DNA of 64,000 nt, taken from the NCBI GenBank assembly GCA_034440575.1, contig JAOTOL010001648.1:991501-1055500 (forward strand), in the 5' to 3' direction. Source of the DNA: Imbricaverruca yamaguchii. Taxonomy: Eukaryota; Arthropoda; Thecostraca; Neoverrucidae. Under the pieces are notes generated by a model. That model saw only the letters and a list, made by a program, of their open reading frames with translations. It did not search any database and was not told the origin of the DNA. This document shows, piece after piece, positions 13,291 to 24,971 of this stretch. Each line of letters starts with the position of its first letter. The first letter of the stretch is position 1. A program made the translations under genes and the position numbers.

Positions 13291-14359
13291 TCATTCGGCT
13301 TCCACCATGTCTTTCACGCTTAAGCGCTTCCCAGTAGCAACTTCCCGACCAGTTGAGACATTCGACTGTGAGTCACAGCGGCTCTGAGTAGTACACTTGT
13401 GTCGCAAGCAGTTTGCGATCGCCCGCTTGGCACGATACCATGTCCGGACGTACGACACCATATATCGACCAGCGTCGGGGCCCACTGCACATGTAGCTGC
13501 TGCACAATTCGACGAAAAATTGCCGAACATGGACCCAGCGCCTGCACACATCTTCTTCGCCCGTCCCATCAGCTCGATGGCAATATATCTGTCCTTCACG
13601 AGCGTTAGGCTATCATCCACATGGAAGTCGTCCCTGACGAACACAGCGACCTCCTTTCCCAGGTCAGCTTCACGAGCGTCAGCAGTCCCCTCAGGGTATA
13701 TATCGCGCATTCTGGAGACGAAGTGGCTCCAAAAATTTACGTTATCATCTAGCACTCCGCAACTGGGCCATCAAGATCGCCTCCCTTCCGCCACACGAGC
13801 CTGATATTGTTCCTGTCGTGCCTAGTGACGTGAGCTTCATTGGATATTACCCCAATGTCGCAACACAGGCAACACGATCCCGGTAAAATCTGCATATAAT
13901 CCCTAACAGGTTGTTGGAGAGACTTGGTCCCCGTATAAGGTGCTCGTTCAGTGATTGTTCCGTGTATTCTACGCCGCAGTCGAACACGACGCGTAGCTTG
14001 TTCCGCCTGGGATGGCACACACCACGGTGCGGTAAATGTCATACTTTGCCGTTGTCGAGGATCAACTCAGCACTGGGCGCTGAAGCCTCCTCAGCATATC
14101 CATTGTGAATTGTACCTTCAGTGAACGAAACGCGGTCTTGCACATACTTCTCGTCCTTCTTAAATATATTCTCCAGGCGCTTGAAAGCTACCCACTTGCT
14201 ATTTGGCAGCTCGTCAGTGCCACCTCGCACAGGAAACTCGTAACGGGCGTCGGTCCTCACAGCTGCTCCTTCATCCAGCTTTCTTAGAAACGTCATGTCT
14301 TCCTTGCCTAGCGTGGACCGTGCCTTCTCCCTAGTCACGCTGAAGTATCTGTCGGACAC
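13291..14359 (-). pseudogene. BEL/Pao LTR-retrotransposon pol relic (reverse transcriptase)
   Basis: Reading the minus strand and allowing frame changes gives the characteristic BEL/Pao order. The block at 14039-14359 includes DMTFLRKLDEGAAV and LPNSKWVAFKRL. A TGA at 14039-14041 stands where the family has Trp before LPHRGV. Then come RVVFDCGVEY (about 13973-13993), RGPSLSNNLLG, and GGDLDGPVAEC in a shifted frame. FGATSSPEC lies at 13708-13734 in a third frame, and VRDDFHVDDSL contains the catalytic V-D-D (13612-13623). The two catalytic aspartates survive, but at least three frameshifts and a stop kill the copy. No LTR, protease, RNase H or integrase was recognised; the element is truncated by the microsatellite on its downstream side. 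The family copies LTR-retrotransposon RNA into DNA in animal genomes. Confidence 0.82.
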
Positions 14360-15045
14360 GCGAGTCGCCTAAACTGAATCGGTCTTATCCGACTGAATCG
14401 GACACATTATCTGCGAGCGCTATCAAATTATCTGTGTAGTTCGGTGGAAAATTGTATCGTTCACAACAGTGCTTCTTTTCGACAGCACCTTGAGCTAACA
14501 GATCAGCCTTCAGTCCCCAATACTTGGAGTTATTGTCTATTTTATCATGCTGCGATAACATGGTACTCCAAATCACGTGACAGGCAATCGCAATGCCGTA
14601 GCTATCCAGGAATCATCGAGACTCCACGTTTCCAAAGCCATTACCGGCTTGACGTTGCTACTCGCCATTTCGCCACTTCTGCCAGCACACACGGCACAAT
14701 ATCCCGAGCGGTGGTGGTGGTGGGGTGGGGGCATGGACCCACGGATGCACCGATAGATCACGTGCACGGATGACTTACTGGTGGTCAGTGCTCCAACAGC
14801 CCTGTGAATGTCAGACACACATCCGAACACACGGCCGTAGTTCGGGTATGTGTCTGACTGTCGCCCGACTGTTGCTCAACACATGTCGCCAGAGGGATAT
14901 CGACTCAGAAGCCTGATGCAAGCATACAGTCCACACAGTCTAACTCGACAACCAACATCCACAATTTCTCCCGATACGAAGTAAGCCGGCCGGGCTTGTC
15001 CGTCACGTGGGATGGCCGTCACAACAGCACCGATGTGCTTCAGCG
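14360..15045. other. No recognisable gene; possible upstream BEL remnant
   Basis: The minus-strand frame at 14385-14576 may be upstream pol sequence of the BEL relic, but I recognise no protease motif in it. The rest is unique-looking. Confidence 0.4.
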
Positions 15046-15136
15046 TTCCGACTTATCGCAACACATTGCAACGACGCTACTTATGGCCAGGCCATTATTG
15101 CAATGCATTGCAACGATGCTACTTCCGTCCAGGCCA
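15046..15136 (+). repeat. Dispersed repeat, tandem pair (copies 1 and 2)
   Basis: Two adjacent units of about 43-47 bp share ATTGCAACGA.GCTACTT and GGCCAGGCCAT or GTCCAGGCCAT. A third copy lies 1.65 kb away at 16784-16836 in the same orientation. The palindromic word TGCAATGCATTGCA marks the second unit. This is likely part of an unidentified interspersed element. Confidence 0.7.
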
Positions 15137-16783
15137 TGAGTGTAGCCACTGGAGCGGGGGGAGGCGGATGCCACCCAATTTCTGAAAAGTGGCGATTTGT
15201 CACCCTTTATTTTTGCGTGTGCCATTCCTCAGCTACCCGAGTGTGATCGCTACAAAATTATACTTAATCATTTATTTACGTGAAAACATATATCCAAGAA
15301 AATCACCAAAAATACTAGAAACCGATTTAGCCAATAAACGAGCTTCACAGGCTATCTATGGTCCCAATCTACAATCTCAATCTACAATCCCAATCTAATA
15401 GTAAATCAGCAAGCGTTATAACTTTCTGCTTCCAGACCATTCTTGAATAACATGAACCTTAACCATCTTGTGGTTTCGCTTGGGTGGAAAAATGTGCGTT
15501 ACGAAACAGTAAATTCGCATTATTGCAAAGCTGTATAGTCTTAGGTTGCATTCCCCTGCGCATGTATATCGATATGTCTTGAACAAACGCGAATCTGGGT
15601 GTCCTTAGGTGTTTTCAAGGCCATGGAGAGGAGACATGGACATCCTTATGCACGTGGTCAAGGTACCGTCGTATTCGTATTTGTATTCAGCGGCGTGTTC
15701 ACCAGACGTGTTCGACGTGCCGAAAGGAACTCTAGCCAACTGTTGAGGGAAATCACATTCATTTGCTAAGTTAATGGCGGAGCACATTTCTTCGGTCGCC
15801 CCGCTTATTTTTTTTCGTTTTCCCAAAATCTACCCATGTTTAGTATCAAGAGGTAGCCCGTGGGCAATCATCGAGCAACATTTCAGCCAGGTACATGTCA
15901 GGTCAAGCCTCAAGGTCAAGGGTTAGTTTTAGTTTTTTTTTTTTCAAAGTCCTGGCGTTTCGTCTCTCTGGCTTCAATTTGCATTATGTGGGCGTCATTC
16001 GACGAACGTTCCGTGCGGTACCAGAATGTTGAGGTATCGAAATAATTTCATAGGTGTCGAAAGCCTGGTGTGTGTGTGTGTGTGAAATAAATAAATGTAA
16101 TAGGAATAAGAGGATCAAGTGTGTTTTTGTTTGCAGCCGTTGAGATAGCAGGCGTTCATATCCTACATGACTAAGAGCTCCCCATGAAGTCCATCATAAC
16201 CTGCTTGGACGCCGCTCTCATCGTTGGTTTTTAATCTACACTACCACATTGCTGTCCCGGACAGATAATTTTATATTCTTCAAATTGTCCATTTTCCTAT
16301 TAATGGTTCAACGGGAGTTGTCAAATTTGGAAGATAAGCCACACGTGAGAGACGCCATCTTCCACGTCGGGGGCACGTGCCCTCAGTGCCACACCCTTCA
16401 TCCGCCATATTTACTACAATAAAACTATCGTCCAATACTTTGTGTTTTCCCTGCTATAAGGGGGCAACGTTTAACATAATTACAGCATGGCTCATGGTGA
16501 TTGTGAAATCTGGCTCGGCACGCACGACATATAGCTAGATGTTCATAGGCAGTGGGCAGGCAAGGCTAGTGGAACTTGCCAATTTTGGCGGAAGTTTTTG
16601 TCGGGACAAAATATCATTTTCAACAATGTCAAATCTGTACACCAGACATTGAAAAAGAAGCGGCTGAAATCCAAGGATGTTTTTTTCTTGGGGGGGGGGG
16701 AGGGGCAGCTACCACTATATCCTGCCCAAACTTACCGCGTCCCTGGATTGTCCCCCTAAAACAAATTGAACCCGTGGCTACAC
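15137..16783. other. No recognisable gene; poly-G tract near 16690
   Basis: Unique-looking. At 16688-16705 a G-rich run is followed by a GGGGCAGCTACCAC phrase and by CCCTGGATTG at 16741-16750. This resembles the wording at ends of hAT-like non-autonomous elements, but it has no partner end. A short TG run sits at 16069-16084. Confidence 0.45.
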
Positions 16784-16836
16784 CCATGGCTCAGGCCATC
16801 GCAATCCATTGCAACGACGTCACCTCCGTCCAGGAT
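16784..16836 (+). repeat. Dispersed repeat, third copy
   Basis: CATGGCTCAGGCCATCGCAA, then CCATTGCAACGACGTCACCT and CCGTCCAGGATG. It matches the 15046-15136 units with scattered substitutions in the same orientation. See that entry. Confidence 0.7.
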
Positions 16837-18566
16837 GTCACAATGCGTAAAAGTGATGTCAGCTATGACGTCATTTTCGCAACATGCGCTTCTGTGTACG
16901 CTCATCGGCACCTCGCAAATCGATGTTGACTTGACTGCCTCCACGAAGTAAATTAATATCAGTTACTGTGAGCACATTGATGGCATAAAACAAAGGTGAA
17001 CTAGACACTTACTTGCTTGCCAAATTTCATGCATTCTTACCGATGTCTCTTATCCGTAAGAGCTTCGGCTGCACAATTTACGTACATGTCATTTCAAATA
17101 TTGCAATCTCAGTTCATCATAAACCAGCTTCAACGCATGTCAGGACCAGACGAGCTAATCTTCCACAGACTAGGTGGGCTCCAAAATAGATCATCTAGGC
17201 AGCTAACGAGGATCCCAGCCAGGATTTACCGCTCCTGAAAAATCGCCAATGGAACTTGACTAGAACTCTTTAACAACAGGGTTGATCTATTGCGATTAGT
17301 TTTGCTTCATTTCTCGCTTTCCAACTTGAGCCACCCTGACTATATTCGCGCCGCTCTTCCGACAAGCGCTGCCAAGAAACAACTACGAAACCCGCCCAGC
17401 GTGACGAAGTCACGGGACCGCACCGATTACAATTACGATTCGTTGATCCTTTCGACAGTGTGACGTTGGAATCAACTCTCTCCGGATGGAAGAAACCAGA
17501 TCTAATGAAATTCTGCTGACAGGTAAAATCTTTACGTCTACAGGCAAAACCTTTGCCTGTTGAAAAAAAAATTACGTCCACAGCCAAAAAGATACATAGC
17601 GGAACATCTGATGTTAAGGGGAAACATAGGGCATTTATGGGTTCGATTCTTTCCAGCAAACGCTATTGGATCAAAGCTAAATTACTGGACATGGGGCGCC
17701 ACCTGTCCTGGCGCCGCTCCCCCGGTCCCTGGAGCGGGACCCGAGGTCCTGTGGGGTCCCGCCCCGCATATGACACCACACGAGGCGCCTCTTCTTCGTC
17801 CGGACCACCACTTGGCAAATCGCCACCGAGCGCTCCTACCTAGTATGCATGTGCAGGACGTGGCCATGCGGGTGGCGCCCGCGTGCGCCGTTTGCGATTC
17901 TGATCACGTGACTTGGAGGCCGGCCACGTGCCCCGCAGATCAGCCGGTCGGCGTCTGCCCTGCGCGTGCCTGCGGTGCGCGGTGTTCTTGAGCCGGGCAG
18001 CGCGCGCGCGCGCCTGCACTGTCCGTGCCCGCGCTGGCGGGTGATGGTAGACAGCAGTATGACAGTCGTAATGCCTTCCAGATAGGCTACGTTCCACATT
18101 ATGCATCATGTTTATGCGTTCGCATACGCGTAGGAGCTTGCATGGGTCCCGAGTAGGATCGGGAAGGCTCACTATGACGTCAACGTGTGGAAGTGCCGCT
18201 ATAGTTGAGCAACGTAAGTGATCCGATGTAAGCCTTACCGAGCGTCGAGGAAGCCAATATAACCTGAACCTGGTCCGTTGAGTTTGAGAAGCCGTTAAGC
18301 CTCATAATCTGTGTAATCATTGTCAAGAACCAGATGCGTCTTGGAACGTCCATGCAACTTTTATTTGCGCAGCTTCCTGCATTGTTTACCACATTTTGTA
18401 CGCGTGGAACATGGCAGCATCCCCGCGGCTACTGAACATAAACTAGTGCGCAGGAGCCTACGGCGTCCTTCCCACAAAAGTGTGATTTGCAAGTTGCATG
18501 TGATAGGTGGGAAATTTGAAAAATACGCCTATGAGCACGAGCAAATGCACGATTAAACAGGACACA
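16837..18566. other. No recognisable gene; GC-rich segment 17690-18050
   Basis: Unique DNA with a GC-rich block at about 17690-18050 ending in a CG dinucleotide run (18000-18012). The minus-strand frame 17270-17659 (129 codons) shows no domain I recognise. Confidence 0.45.
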
Positions 18567-18642
18567 CGCACACACATATATATATATATATGTGTGTGTG
18601 TATGTATATGTATGTGTATGTATATATGTATGTATGTATACG
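18567..18642. repeat. Compound microsatellite, partly self-complementary
   Basis: A CA run, then (TA)n, then a TG run. The centre (about 18571-18600) is a near-perfect palindrome of ACACACA, ATATAT repeats and TGTGTGT. TATG/TGTA repeats follow to 18642. Confidence 0.9.
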
Positions 18643-18867
18643 GTCCACGGGAGCCCATCCACTCCTCCAAGTTTCATTTTTCACCACGTGCCATTCCTTC
18701 ACCCGATCAGCCACCGTTTTAAATGGCCCCGGTAGTTCTTCAGCCGCGTGACCCGAGCTCCAGTCCGCCAGCGCCTTATCCCGTCACGTAATCATCGCTC
18801 CCGTCGACAGCGCTTCACTTCCTCTCCACCCAGCTCCATCAAGGGCTCGTCGGCTCTGCGCACCCCC

Positions 18868-19530
18868 GTGCAGAGTGTCGGCGGCGGTCCGCGCCACCCC
18901 CGTGCAGAGTGTCGGCGGCGGTCCGCGCCACCCCTGCAGAGTGTCGGCGGCGGTCCGCGCCACCCTGCAGATGTCCTCCGCGCCACCCTGCAAGTGTCGC
19001 GGCGTCCGCGCCACCCTGCAGAGTGTCCGGCGGTCCCGCCACCTCAAGTGTCGGCGGCGGTCCGCGCCACCCTGCAGAGTGTCGGCGGCGGTCCGCGCCA
19101 CCTCAAGTGTCGGCCGTCCGCGCCACCTGCAGAGTGTCGGCGGCGGTCGCGCCACCCCGTGCAGAGTGTCGGCGCGGTCCGCGCGTGAGAGTGTCGGCGG
19201 CGGTCCGCGCCACCTGTTCTTCCCCGCGCCTCCGGCGTCGCGCCACCCCGTGCAGAGTGTCTGGCGGTCCGCGCCACCCTGCAGAGTGTCGGCGGCGGTC
19301 CGCGCCACCCCTGGTGTCGCGCGGTCGCGCCACCTGCAGAGTGTCGGCGGCGGTCCGCGCCACCCCCGTGCAGAGTGTCGGCGGCGGTCCGCGCCACCCT
19401 GCAGAGTGTCGGCGGCGGTCCGCGCCACCCCCGTGCAGAGTGTCGGCGGCGGTCCGCGCCACCCCCGTGCAGAGTGTCGGCGGCGGTCCGCGCCACCCTG
19501 CAGAGTGTCGGCGGCGGTCCGCGCCACCCT
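18868..19530. repeat. 31/34-bp GC-rich minisatellite
   Basis: Unit TGCAGAGTGTCGGCGGCGGT plus CCGCGCCACCC, with or without an extra CCG, about 20 copies. The first three and the last six to seven units are clean. Units between about 18970 and 19325 are shortened or scrambled by small deletions. Open frames on both strands here (up to 247 codons) are repeat artefacts. Unique DNA flanks both sides. Confidence 0.95.
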
Positions 19531-19797
19531 GCAGGCTGCAGGCGACCCCGCTGTGGTGCGCTGTCCACTGTTCAGCGTTCAGTGTTCAGCGCATGTCACA
19601 CTACACACGACACATAGCGGCTGGCACGTGACGCGGCCACCACGGTGGAGGGGGGGGGGGGGCATACATCGCGTGCAGCAGGCTCGATGTAGGGGAGGGG
19701 CAGAGCGTGCAGTGCGGTATGTGTATGTGCATGTGGGTGTGCCTATGTGCGTATGTGTGTGCGTACGTTTGTATGTGTGCTTACATGTATGTATGTA

Positions 19798-20540
<743 letters not shown>

Positions 20541-21852
20541 CTTTTGGGCCGCTCACGCAGCCCTTTCCTAACCTGACCAGACTCTGAACGGCGTGAAAAT
20601 CAGGAGATTGAGTTCGAAGTCCGTCGGGATCGCTTGATCGGTGGGATTGTGTCGGGGAACTGGTGGCAATGAATTCTCACAAGTGGTTGGACGTTCCTCT
20701 CCTGCTTAACATTGACAATGTACCAGCACTTAAATCGCTTCTTAACTTCGGAGAGCTCCCTTCTTCAGAGAAAGAGGACATGGGCGTTGCAGGTCATCTT
20801 CTCCAGGCGCGTCTAATGTGACTTCCTTCATCCGGATGGGACCAGTAGTGATAACCGGGTCAGAGAGACTGCCGGTCGGCCGGACGTGCAGGTCAGCCTA
20901 GGCCACGCCCACACTGGGCCTTTCGCCGTCAGCGCACGTTGCCCATCGGTGCCAGTCACAGTCTGCTGCTGACTGCGTGACGAACATCGTCCAAAACCGG
21001 TCCCGGCCGGCGGTGGCAGTTACCGTCAATAATTGCCATCGTCGGCCAAAGCCGACTCCATTCGGCTCCCGGAGACCGGCGCCCCGGACTATCAGCGAGG
21101 AAGCGCTCATTTGTTTTTGCGAGATTGTGAGATGGCCAACTCGGGGAACAAAGCCAGATAAACCGCGCCGCACGGACCGGCGATACGGAGTCGAGCAGAA
21201 CGCCACGCAACGTCAAATCGCAGGCTCTGTTCTGCTGCGGTCTGAGCTTCGGCGTCAGAACCTGCCAGAAGCTGGTGCCCCTGAGATGCAGCATCAGCCC
21301 TTTCCCTCTACAATGGGACTCATCTACAATGGGTCGTTGCAGCGACACTGCATCCGGGGTTCGACTGCACGGCAGTGTTTTCCGGGTTTGCCAAATGTTG
21401 CAACGGATAATCTTTTGTATCCAGATTGGCGAGGGCAGTGGTTGGACTGGTCACTTTTGGTGACGGTGTAGCTGGTGGCTGTTGCGCTATCTTGTAGCTG
21501 GTGCTGGTAACAGTTTCAGCTAACTGGTACTGTTGACTGGTTACAGTTTCAGCTATTTGGTGCAGTACAGTTCACTGACACAATTTCATTTTGGGGCGCG
21601 TAGTCACCTGCTCCCTCGCTCAGCAGCGTTTCTAGCTGTCGGGTCATGTCCACCCGATAAGAACCTGCCCCACACTTCTTAAGGCGTTGCTACGGCTATG
21701 CTGAGGAAGTTAGGGGACAGCAAAGAGCAGCGAGAAAAAGGCAGATGAAAGGCACACAAGCTTCCTACAGTGTGGGCGAATAACATAGGAAATTACCTTG
21801 CAAAATACGTGAACTTCACAGTTTACATGGCGGGAAGAATAACCTTTGATAA
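20541..21852. other. No recognisable gene; weak short repeat 21478-21560
   Basis: Unique-looking. A loose repetition of CTGGT.ACAGTTTCAGCTA occurs at about 21500-21560. No recognisable protein. Confidence 0.45.
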
Positions 21853-22132
21853 CCCATGCACTACGCAGAACTTGCTATTTGGACCATGGCCACACAACAC
21901 AATCTGTGAATTCCAGTTCTACGACAGAATTCAAACCGAACCTCAACGTGCTGCCAATGCAACGCGACCGCCGCCCCACTATCTCATCCCCAAGTCACTG
22001 AGCTAGTCACCAGGTCGCCCTCCAGCTGGACACAGAACACGAGCGCGTGCAGTGAATCGAACCCACCCGCCTTGTCGGGACAGGAGTAACCGACTCAGGT
22101 CGGCGGTCTAACCAAATGGGCCATGCGAACGC
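21853..22132 (-). mobile_element. tRNA-derived SINE, copy A
   Basis: On the minus strand: a tRNA-like head with A box TGGCCCATTTGG (22112-22123) and B box GGGTTCGATTC (22054-22064). Next comes the family-specific CACTGCACGCGCTCG and a body that aligns collinearly with the copies at 24512 and 45592. The best-conserved 3' block has AATTCTG.CGT.GAACTG.ATTCA and then AAG.TC.GC..AG. Length is about 280 bp, equal to the other copies. A- and B-box elements of this kind are transcribed by RNA polymerase III and mobilised by a partner LINE. No clear target duplication or tail was seen. Confidence 0.85.
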
Positions 22133-23496
22133 GCCATATTGGGTAAGTTGTGGAGAAGAACGCTTGCGTGATACTCCCCAGTGGCGCAGGAGCGAATGCG
22201 ACGCACAGCGTATTATCGAGGTAAAAAGGGTGAAGAAAACCCGAACCACAACTGGTGCCATGGCAAAGGCAATTGCCATGACGTGGAACCGTCTCACATG
22301 GTCTTACACATATTTTGTTCTATTTTTTCCAGAAGAAAGAATCCCGAAGTTTACCAACTGTTACGGACCACCACACATTTATTGATCACTATGAACGGAT
22401 GATTAATGTGTGTTTTTAGTCTGCCAGTTATCATTAAAACGGCTCATCAGTGGCGCCGCGAACTTTGGACCTGGGTCACCATCGTTTTAGGGTCAATTCC
22501 TTCCATGCAACGCCCACGGGAGTAATCTTAGACTTCACGACGTTCGCGTCTCAGGCAGTTCCCCAGTCTCCAATTTTTGGTGCCGTCCATATTCATGTCC
22601 TTGCTTTCCCATCACTGAAGTCAAGTGATGAACAACTGGATCCTGATCACCGCGCAGCCCAGCGTTAGTTGGCTAGCACGGTGTTCAGCCGGCTGTTTCC
22701 CACGGTGTGATTCTGGCTGGCACCGAGACCACACTGCACGTTATGTGCATTTTTTTCAGGAGAGCCAAAACGTTCATTCGGCTCGAGCACCAGGGAAGCA
22801 AATCCAGTGACTCGCGCTAATGTATGATCACCGTCTGGTCCGAACAATCGTGCTGATCCAGCAACACCCAGCGATATACTGAGGTAAAAATTATAGGATT
22901 CACACGCGTTTTGGAGTCCGGTCAGTTCGAGATTGGCCGTAGGGTGGTGGTGGTTGTTGGCTTTACGACACGTCGGCCTCGTTAGGTCTCATAGCGTCAC
23001 CAATCTCTCGCGCAGATTGTTCGCGGGCGAAGCGGAGCGACAGACCCACAGCCTTTCAGTAGATAGTAGGGCACCTTATCCCATGGCAACCCCCCCGGAT
23101 GGCTATGTCAACAGCTGACAAGTCATCTAGAGCTCCCGACATTTGTCCACGGGATCCACTTCCTGTCGGGGAGGCTTGCTACTCCACTTTTCCCCTCAAC
23201 TGCACCGCTCAACAAGCGACGCGTCGTCACGCTTCCTGTCATAGTAAGACTCAGGTGTCAAGAATCATAAGGCGCTATTTTCTGTGTAGGGCGAGCGAGA
23301 CCAGGTAGGCCATATGGATCCCGTGCTGTAGGTGCGTGCTGCAGGTGCCGGTCAGGCATCATACCGTTACATGGATCTCATGCTGCAGGTCTCGGGACCG
23401 GACATCGTGCCGGTGTCGGCAGAGCACTTGCAATACGATCGGAACTGCTCTCTCCTGGTAAGCCGTGAGGTATAAACGCTGGGTCACTGTAAAGGG
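22133..23496. other. No recognisable gene or element
   Basis: Unique-looking DNA. Nothing identifiable. Confidence 0.5.
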
Positions 23497-23605
23497 CTAT
23501 GGATATGGGTCGGCGTCGCTATGGATATGGGTCGGCGTCGCTATGGAATATGGGTCGGCGTCGCTATGGATATGGGTCGACGTCGCTATGGATATGGGTC
23601 TTCTC
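23497..23605. repeat. 22-bp minisatellite, 5 copies
   Basis: Unit TATGGATATGGGTCGGCGTCGC, five copies, one with an extra base near 23546. It is flanked by AAAGGGCTATGG on the left and CCCTTTCCATAG on the right, which are near complements, so the array sits inside an inverted repeat. Confidence 0.9.
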
Positions 23606-24205
23606 AAGGGCGCGCCGCTACAGCCCTTTCCATAGTGAGGTATATATGTCCCATGAAGCATTGCGATGGAGGTTGGCAAAGTCAATTAAATTATGTGTGT
23701 AATATAATAGTATGCATAGTATAATAGTACATATAGCATAACATAGTATTCTGTAATACATTGTCATTCTGAGTTTAAAAAAATAACTGGTATACCCAGC
23801 AATGCGCAGTCAATTATGTCAATTATGTCTTAAAAGCGTGACTGGTCAGATCGAGTCGTGGTTACATGAATTCCAATGAGGTGAAGTCGGATCAGCACGG
23901 ATCAGGTCGGGTCAGGTTGCTCACGGGAGTTTATTTCCATTTATACACAACGGCAGACTCGCTCGAACGCGTCTGGCACGCTCAATGTCCAGTTGGTGTA
24001 TCGCACTGCCAGATCACACAGCCAAACTTTCCGCCCCCCCACATGATTTGTGGCACTTGCAGAGCCACTACCCAGACACAATGTGGTCCGTTCTTCCTGC
24101 TGGGCCGATATGTCTGACTATGACGGGGCCGTTGTCGTCAGACCGCCGTTCTTGAATTTTGGGTTTTGCTGACGAACCCAGCGAATCACAGCCGGACAAC
24201 CCACG
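23606..24205. other. No recognisable gene or element
   Basis: AT-rich unique DNA, with a short GTATAATAGTA-like repetition at about 23700-23735. Nothing identifiable. Confidence 0.5.
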
Positions 24206-24510
24206 GTGGACGGAAATTGGAAACGGAACAGAACAGAACTTTTCAAAATCCAACAAAACAGGACGGAGCAGAGTAGAGAACAGAACGCAACTAATTACAG
24301 GGAACAAAACAGAAAAACACAGAACAGAACACAGGCAAGTGCAAAGAAGCATAACGGAATTGAGCGAAACACAACGAAACTAAACGCAACAGAATGTAAC
24401 TGAACAGACTGAAACAGAACTAAGCCAACGCAAAAGAACAAGACACAACAGGGTACAACAGAAGAGGAACGGAACAGAGCAGAACAGAACACAACAGAAC
24501 ACAACAGTTT
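24206..24510. repeat. A-rich degenerate (AACAG)n tract
   Basis: About 300 bp built from AACAG, AACAC, AACGG and AACTA pentamer-like words, almost free of T on the plus strand. It ends exactly where the SINE at 24512 begins, so the SINE either landed in this simple repeat or the two are mechanistically linked. Confidence 0.85.
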
Positions 24511-24511
24511 G

Positions 24512-24783
24512 CCGCCTGGTTAGCTCAGCCAACAGAGCCATGGCCTGCAAACGTCTCCCCGTCTTGGCACAGCGGGTTCGAGTCTCTTCACGCGCTGGCT
24601 ATTACCGCCTCCGGTTGCGGTAGCCAGTTGGCAACAGGCCAGACAAGGTCGGCGGTGCAGACACCAGATGGCCGGACCCCATGTGCGGGTACGCTAAGCT
24701 CTCGGTCACAATTGCGCTATAGGACTGGAATTTTCCGATCTGGAGGTGAGTTCAGGGTCAGCGCAGCAACCTTGTACTGAGCA
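24512..24783 (+). mobile_element. tRNA-derived SINE, copy B
   Basis: The head has A box TAGCTCAGCCAA (24521-24532) and B box GGGTTCGAGTC (24574-24584), followed by TCTTCACGCGCT. The body phrase AGTTGGCAAC..GCC.GACAAGG, CTCTCGGT and the 3' block GGACTGGAATTTT match the copies at 21853 and 45592. CAGTTTG flanks both sides (24505-24511 and about 24809), a possible but weak 7-bp target duplication that would extend the element to about 24808. Confidence 0.85.
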
Positions 24784-24872
24784 GTGACTCTGAACGTCCA
24801 CCAACAAGCAGTTTGAACTAAAGTTACAAAAGAAAATCAGAAAACGGAAGAGAGCGGAGCAGAAAGAACGTC

Positions 24873-24885
24873 ACGATTCGGAATA
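24873..24885. repeat. Target site duplication, left copy
   Basis: ACGATTCGGAATA, identical to 24959-24971. The last A could belong to the insert, because the homologous copy also has A at this position, so the duplication is 12 or 13 bp. Confidence 0.88.
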
Positions 24886-24958
24886 GTGTGGGCGGCGCCA
24901 TTAGCCGTGAATGTGCATAAAGTGTGTCGTGAACCAACCAATAAACAAACAATAAACA
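24886..24958 (+). mobile_element. 5'-truncated retroposon tail with 13-bp target duplication
   Basis: A 73-bp insert starting GTGTGGGCGGCGCC and ending in an AATAAACAAACAATAAACA-type tail. It is flanked by perfect direct repeats ACGATTCGGAATA at 24873-24885 and 24959-24971. It matches the minus-strand insert at 51960-52060 at 66 of 67 positions. Short 5'-truncated inserts with variable-length duplications and a simple 3' tail are the signature of LINE-type target-primed reverse transcription. The parent element is not in the window. Confidence 0.9.
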
Positions 24959-24971
24959 ACGATTCGGAATA
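24959..24971. repeat. Target site duplication, right copy
   Basis: ACGATTCGGAATA, immediately after the AATAAACA tail. It is the partner of 24873-24885. Confidence 0.88.
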
